Below, piece by piece: positions 13,087 through 16,652 of a stretch of 16,652 bases of DNA. Each line of letters starts with the position of its first letter. Position 1 is the first letter of the stretch. Under the pieces are notes generated by a model that had not been told where the DNA came from, did no database searches, and saw only the letters and a program-made list of their open reading frames with translations. This DNA comes from Desulfocapsa sp. (GTDB lineage: Bacteria > Desulfobacterota > Desulfobulbia > Desulfobulbales > Desulfocapsaceae): positions 1 to 16,652 of the forward strand of contig JAOZLM010000017.1 of the NCBI GenBank assembly GCA_029934815.1. The letters run 5' to 3'. The translations under genes were made by a program, and so were the position numbers.

Positions 13087-14820
13087 TCAAACCACCCACA
13101 GATCAACATGAGAAAATTTATCTACATCAACAAGACCTAAATCAGTAATTTTCAAATGCGGAATGACCGGAAGCGCCAAAAAGCTCATATACATAAAAGG
13201 ATCATCCACCTGAACACCTAATCTTTTTGCAGCTTCCAATAGTTCAGAAAATGACCTGGCAACCGACTCAGCATCAGCTCCTGACATCAGACCAGCAACA
13301 TCAAGAATCAGGGTTGCAAGTACTTTTCCGTCAGCAACAACTGCAATGCCACCTTGTTGTTTTGTTATTGTTTTCACAGCAAGCAGCATATCTTCATCGT
13401 TAACACCGAGTACCGTAATATTATGCGAATCATGACCTATAGTCGAGGCAAGTGCTCCATGTTTAAGTCCTATTCCCTGAACGAAACCCAGCCCTACGTT
13501 CCCCGTACGATGATGACGCTCCACAACTGCTAGTTTAACAATATCTCTTTCAGAATCAGCATGGGCAAAGCCATCTGCTATCTTCATAGTCAATTCGGCT
13601 TTTTCTGTTATTAATTCATTTTTAATAATTTTAATAACTCTGGCCTTTTTGCCTTTAGCAGCTATGGCAAAAGATAGATTTTCAATGTCCACATTTACAG
13701 ATTGATACACTTCCGGATACTTATTTATAGTTTCACTGGCGGTCGTCTTCTCACTGGCTGTTTCCTGCACTATTTGTTTACCAGCTACAAAAACTGATCG
13801 TACCTGAATATCCTTCAAATTATCAAAAACAACCAGATTAGCGGTATATCCAGGGGCAATCCCCCCTACACCTTTCAGTCCGAAATAATTCGCAACGTTG
13901 ATTGTCACCATCCGTATTGCTGTAATAGGATCCAATCCAAGACGAATAGCCTTGCGAAGAATTCTGTCCAAATGCCCTTCAGTTAATAATTCATGCGGGT
14001 GACAGTCATCTGTCACCAGTAAAAACCGATTTGCATTTCGAGCTGTAACCGCTGGCAGTAAACTTTTTAAATTTTTTGCCGTTGATCCTTCACGGATAAA
14101 AACATACATTCCTGAGCAAATTTTTTCAGTTGCTTCAGCTGCTGTTACACATTCATGATCAGAGCCTATCCCTGCGCCAATATAGGCTTGAAGGTCCTTA
14201 CCTGAAAGCCCGGGAGCATGCCCATCAATAGGTACAGCTTTTTTCCTGGCAATAGCAAGTTTTGCCATCACTTCCTTATCCTGAAACAGCACTCCTGGAA
14301 AATTCATCATTTCAGCAAGGCCAAGTATTTGTGGCTGATCGAGCAGTATGCTAATCGATTGACTATCAAGGGTTGCGCCTGAATTTTCCAGATGTGTTGC
14401 CGGAACACAGGAAGGTGCCATGCAATAAATTTTGGTTGCAAGATTTTGAGTATCATCCGTAAAATATTGAATACCTTTAACACCAGCAACATTTGCAATT
14501 TCATGGGGATCGCATACAACCGTCGTTGTCCCGTGCCCTATTACAGTATTTGCAAATTGTGCAGGAGTGAGCATTGAACTTTCAATATGAATATGACCTT
14601 CCATAAAACCGGGCGCCACGAACGAACCACCACAATCCACTTCTTCAAGACCACTATATTCACCAATGCCTGCAATGTGTTTACCGCATATTGCAATATC
14701 CCCCTGTCTGGTATCACCACAAAAGACATCTACGATGGTGCAATTTTTTAAGACAAAGTCAGCTGGTTCCTCACCTCTTGCCTGCCTGATCTGTTTTTCC
14801 ATTGTTATATTTTTATCCAT
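13087..14820 (-). CDS. ade: Adenine deaminase
   Basis: Ade hydrolyses adenine to hypoxanthine and ammonia in purine salvage. It is a metal-dependent amidohydrolase of the AdeC/YicP type. Metal-site motifs are GHIHIESSML (His76, His78), Glu170 in GLAEMMNFPG, DGHAPGL (His201), SDHE (221-223) and the TDD pair (271-272). CDPHEIANV near 103-111 is also characteristic. The 577 residues fit the family. The ATG at 14820 has no visible Shine-Dalgarno sequence. A second in-frame ATG at 14802 is a possible alternative. The gene stands alone, and the palindromic repeat copy 2 ends ten bases before its start. Any promoter must therefore lie inside or beyond the repeat. Confidence 0.95.
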   Translation of the reverse strand: MDKNITMEKQIRQARGEEPADFVLKNCTIVDVFCGDTRQGDIAICGKHIAGIGEYSGLEEVDCGGSFVAPGFMEGHIHIESSMLTPAQFANTVIGHGTTTVVCDPHEIANVAGVKGIQYFTDDTQNLATKIYCMAPSCVPATHLENSGATLDSQSISILLDQPQILGLAEMMNFPGVLFQDKEVMAKLAIARKKAVPIDGHAPGLSGKDLQAYIGAGIGSDHECVTAAEATEKICSGMYVFIREGSTAKNLKSLLPAVTARNANRFLLVTDDCHPHELLTEGHLDRILRKAIRLGLDPITAIRMVTINVANYFGLKGVGGIAPGYTANLVVFDNLKDIQVRSVFVAGKQIVQETASEKTTASETINKYPEVYQSVNVDIENLSFAIAAKGKKARVIKIIKNELITEKAELTMKIADGFAHADSERDIVKLAVVERHHRTGNVGLGFVQGIGLKHGALASTIGHDSHNITVLGVNDEDMLLAVKTITKQQGGIAVVADGKVLATLILDVAGLMSGADAESVARSFSELLEAAKRLGVQVDDPFMYMSFLALPVIPHLKITDLGLVDVDKFSHVDLWVV

Positions 14821-14830
14821 TTTAAATTTT

Positions 14831-14957
14831 GATGGATTCGTAAAAACTCTTCATCTTCTTCGTTACTGCAAAATTCAAATCATTGCGACGTACCTTAGTA
14901 CGCCGAAATGATTTGAATTTTGCGTGTCTCGAATATGAAGTTTTTTACGAATCCATC
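14831..14957 (+). repeat. Palindromic MITE-like repeat, copy 2
   Basis: This 127-bp element has intact terminal inverted repeats: GATGGATTCGTAAAAA at the left and its exact complement, with one extra T, at the right. It shares 38 identical left-end bases, the stem tip CGTAC-YTTA-GTACG and a nearly identical right end with the copy at 2593-2718. The central hairpin (14868-14923) has different arm sequence from copy 1 yet is paired apart from A14888-C14903 and G14885-A14906. It fills most of the space between the divergent ade and tatD genes. Confidence 0.88.
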
Positions 14958-15090
14958 TTGCATTCCAACTTTTTACGAGCTTGTCAATTATTTCTTATAT
15001 ACAATGGCTGTTCTTCGAACACAAAAGCATTTTTGTACAATTTCAGCATTGCATGAGCAATTTGAATCTGATAGAACATCTTCTCTTACC

Positions 15091-15918
15091 ATGAAAAAGA
15101 AAAAAGCCCCCATTCCATCGCTTCAGGCAGGCAGTTATTTAATTGATTCCCACTGTCACCTGGACATGAACAGCTATGAAGATGACCTTGACACGCTGCT
15201 CAACAGAGCACAAGCACATGGTGTGCGATCCATTATCTCCATAGGTATTGACGAACAAAGCTCAATTGCTGCCGTTACTCTTGCTCATAAATATCCTTTT
15301 GTCAAAGCAACAGTGGGCATACACCCGCACGATGTTGAACAGATAGACGAGGGAAGCTATTCTCGTCTCAAAAAACTTGTTTTGGATAACAGAGAACAAG
15401 TCGTTGGATATGGTGAAATTGGGCTTGATTACGTAAAAAACTATTCTCCAAAAGCTATTCAGTTACAAAGTTTTGAAGAGCAGTTATCCCTTGCCAAAGA
15501 ACTTTCCCTACCGGTCATAATCCACGACAGAGAAGCGCATGAGGATTGTCTGTCACTTTTACAGAATGCCGCTCCGTTTTCTCAAGGTGGAGTTATGCAC
15601 TGCTTTTCCGGGGATATGAAACTTGCAGAAAAAGTACTTGCACTTGGTTTCTATATTTCCATACCCGGAGTGGTTACGTTTAAAAATGGGCTGGATCTTC
15701 AGGAAGTCGCAAGTGCTATTCCCCTTGAATCCATGCTACTCGAAACAGATGGCCCGTTTCTGTCTCCTGTCCCATATCGAGGCAAACGGAACGAACCGGC
15801 CTACGTCGCTTACACTGCACATAAAATTGCAGAATTACGTGGTATCAGTATCGAAGAAGTAGCAAAGCAAACAAGTAAAAACACCTTAAATCTCTTTCAG
15901 TATTCTCTGGATAATTAA
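15091..15918 (+). CDS. tatD: TatD-family metal-dependent hydrolase
   Basis: TatD-type proteins are TIM-barrel hydrolases with DNase activity reported for several members. The physiological substrate here is unknown. The 275-residue product carries DSHCHLD (19-25), GEIGLDY (108-114), PVIIHDREAH (141-150), GVMHCFSGD (167-175) and LLETDGPFLSP (217-227), supplying the expected metal ligands His21, His23, Glu109, His145, His170 and Asp220. The frame is open further upstream, with an ATG at 15004 and a TTG inside the repeat. I chose the ATG at 15091 because TatD proteins begin close to the DSHCHLD motif. No start has a good ribosome binding site, so the N-terminus is uncertain. yggS follows after four bases. 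Confidence 0.9.
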   Translation: MKKKKAPIPSLQAGSYLIDSHCHLDMNSYEDDLDTLLNRAQAHGVRSIISIGIDEQSSIAAVTLAHKYPFVKATVGIHPHDVEQIDEGSYSRLKKLVLDNREQVVGYGEIGLDYVKNYSPKAIQLQSFEEQLSLAKELSLPVIIHDREAHEDCLSLLQNAAPFSQGGVMHCFSGDMKLAEKVLALGFYISIPGVVTFKNGLDLQEVASAIPLESMLLETDGPFLSPVPYRGKRNEPAYVAYTAHKIAELRGISIEEVAKQTSKNTLNLFQYSLDN

Positions 15919-15922
15919 CACC

Positions 15923-16615
15923 ATGAGCATCACTACCAATTTGCAAAACATACAAAACGCAATTGCCACAACGGCACATTCCTGCGGACGAGATCCTGCG
16001 GATATTAAGTTACTCGCTGTATCGAAACGCCATTCCAAAGAAAGTATTCAGGAAGCCATCGACGCAGGACAATTACACTTTGGTGAAAACTATATCCAGG
16101 AAGCGCAGGAGAAATGTATAGCTTTCAAGGACGTTGCATTTCACTTTATAGGGCATGTGCAGAGCAACAAAGCAAAACTGGCTGCTGAATTGTTTAGTAT
16201 GGTTGAAACCGTGGACAGGTTAAAACTGGCAAAGGTTCTCAATAAACACCTTGAAAAAATCGATAAAGATCTCGATATTTTGATACAGGTAAATATTGGT
16301 AAAGATCCAAAGAAATATGGCGTTGATCCCGACGAAACAGCAGCACTTCTGCAAAGCATACAACCTCTTTCAAGAATACGCCCAAAAGGACTGATGACAA
16401 TGCCGCCATTCTCAACAGATCCTGCTGTAACAAGATCTTACTTTAAGGCCTTACGATTACTCAGTATTGACTGCGCAGATAAAAAATTATTTTACGACAA
16501 TGAAAACGTAGAACTCTCAATGGGAATGTCCCATGATTTCAAAATTGCCATCGAGGAAGGCTCTACTTCCATTCGTGTTGGTACTGCTATATTTGGAGAA
16601 CGTCCAAATATCTGA
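15923..16615 (+). CDS. yggS: YggS/PLPBP family pyridoxal phosphate homeostasis protein
   Basis: Members of this family bind pyridoxal 5'-phosphate without known enzymatic activity and buffer vitamin B6 and amino acid metabolism. Lys35 in LLAVSKRH is the expected Schiff-base lysine. GENYIQEAQEK (54-64), FHFIGHVQSNK (73-83) and the late cluster LSMGMSHDF to IRVGTAIFG are diagnostic. The 230 residues match the family's length, so the gene is complete. It starts four bases after the tatD stop and is probably co-transcribed. No strong Shine-Dalgarno sequence is visible. The 37 bases after the stop codon contain no recognisable terminator or gene start. Confidence 0.95.
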   Translation: MSITTNLQNIQNAIATTAHSCGRDPADIKLLAVSKRHSKESIQEAIDAGQLHFGENYIQEAQEKCIAFKDVAFHFIGHVQSNKAKLAAELFSMVETVDRLKLAKVLNKHLEKIDKDLDILIQVNIGKDPKKYGVDPDETAALLQSIQPLSRIRPKGLMTMPPFSTDPAVTRSYFKALRLLSIDCADKKLFYDNENVELSMGMSHDFKIAIEEGSTSIRVGTAIFGERPNI

Positions 16616-16652
16616 TGGCCTCCTAAAAACCTTAATTATGGATGGCTAATTA

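Noticed and set aside
14973..15006. Promoter for tatD with TATATA or TACAAT as -10
   Set aside because: The best -35 candidate (TTGTCA at 14981) is only 9 or 13 bases away, too close, and correctly spaced hexamers match poorly.
14920..15090. N-terminal extension of the TatD protein from a TTG at 14920 or ATG at 15004
   Set aside because: The TTG lies inside the palindromic repeat, and TatD proteins normally start just before the DSHCHLD motif. The extension has no family similarity. The ATG at 15004 is not fully excluded.
16638..16652. Start of another gene after yggS
   Set aside because: One ATG runs into a stop codon after three codons. The other has too little sequence to judge and no ribosome binding site.

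Overview
The window is 16.6 kb of AT-leaning, gene-dense bacterial chromosome. No rRNA or other phylogenetic marker is present. The gene content fits a Gram-negative anaerobe of the Desulfobacterota (Desulfobulbales-like): ilvBN beside psd-pssA, an MglA-type polarity GTPase with a roadblock partner, and a two-gene Rieske/cytochrome b unit. This placement is inferred from gene content and style.

Layout. (1) 1-2575, plus strand: ilvB and ilvN (both subunits of acetolactate synthase) behind a good sigma70-type promoter, closed by a strong hairpin terminator. (2) 2593-2718: copy 1 of a palindromic repeat. (3) 2772-7696, plus strand: a tight seven-gene run, psd-pssA (phosphatidylethanolamine synthesis), asd (aspartate family amino acids and diaminopimelate), rsmD-coaD (16S rRNA methylation, coenzyme A), then a Rieske protein and a cytochrome b that probably form a small quinol-oxidising membrane complex. 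(4) 7697-8016: a second type of imperfect palindrome and a 16-bp perfect terminator serving two convergent operons. (5) 8017-12726, minus strand: a roadblock/LC7 protein, an MglA-like GTPase and a 1209-residue, extremely acidic repeat protein, in that transcription order. (6) 12727-13086: AT-rich gap. (7) 13087-14820, minus strand: adenine deaminase, with copy 2 of the palindromic repeat ten bases in front of its start codon. (8) 15091-16615, plus strand: a TatD-family hydrolase followed by a YggS/PLPBP protein.

Two things stand out. The first is the 126/127-bp repeat. Its two copies share 38 identical left-end bases, an identical stem tip and similar right ends. The 19-bp arms of the central hairpin differ between copies, and almost every difference is compensated on the opposite arm, so base-pairing has been preserved while sequence changed. 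The second is the roadblock-MglA-acidic protein operon, which looks like a GTPase polarity or switch module with an unrecognised giant acidic partner. That partner carries helical modules at both ends and a repeat-rich acidic middle with a recurring short A-P/A-A-L motif.

The other genes are ordinary housekeeping genes with intact catalytic motifs. The cytochrome b lacks the glutamate of the classical PEWY motif, and the Rieske protein has a Lys-Arg rather than Arg-Arg export motif.
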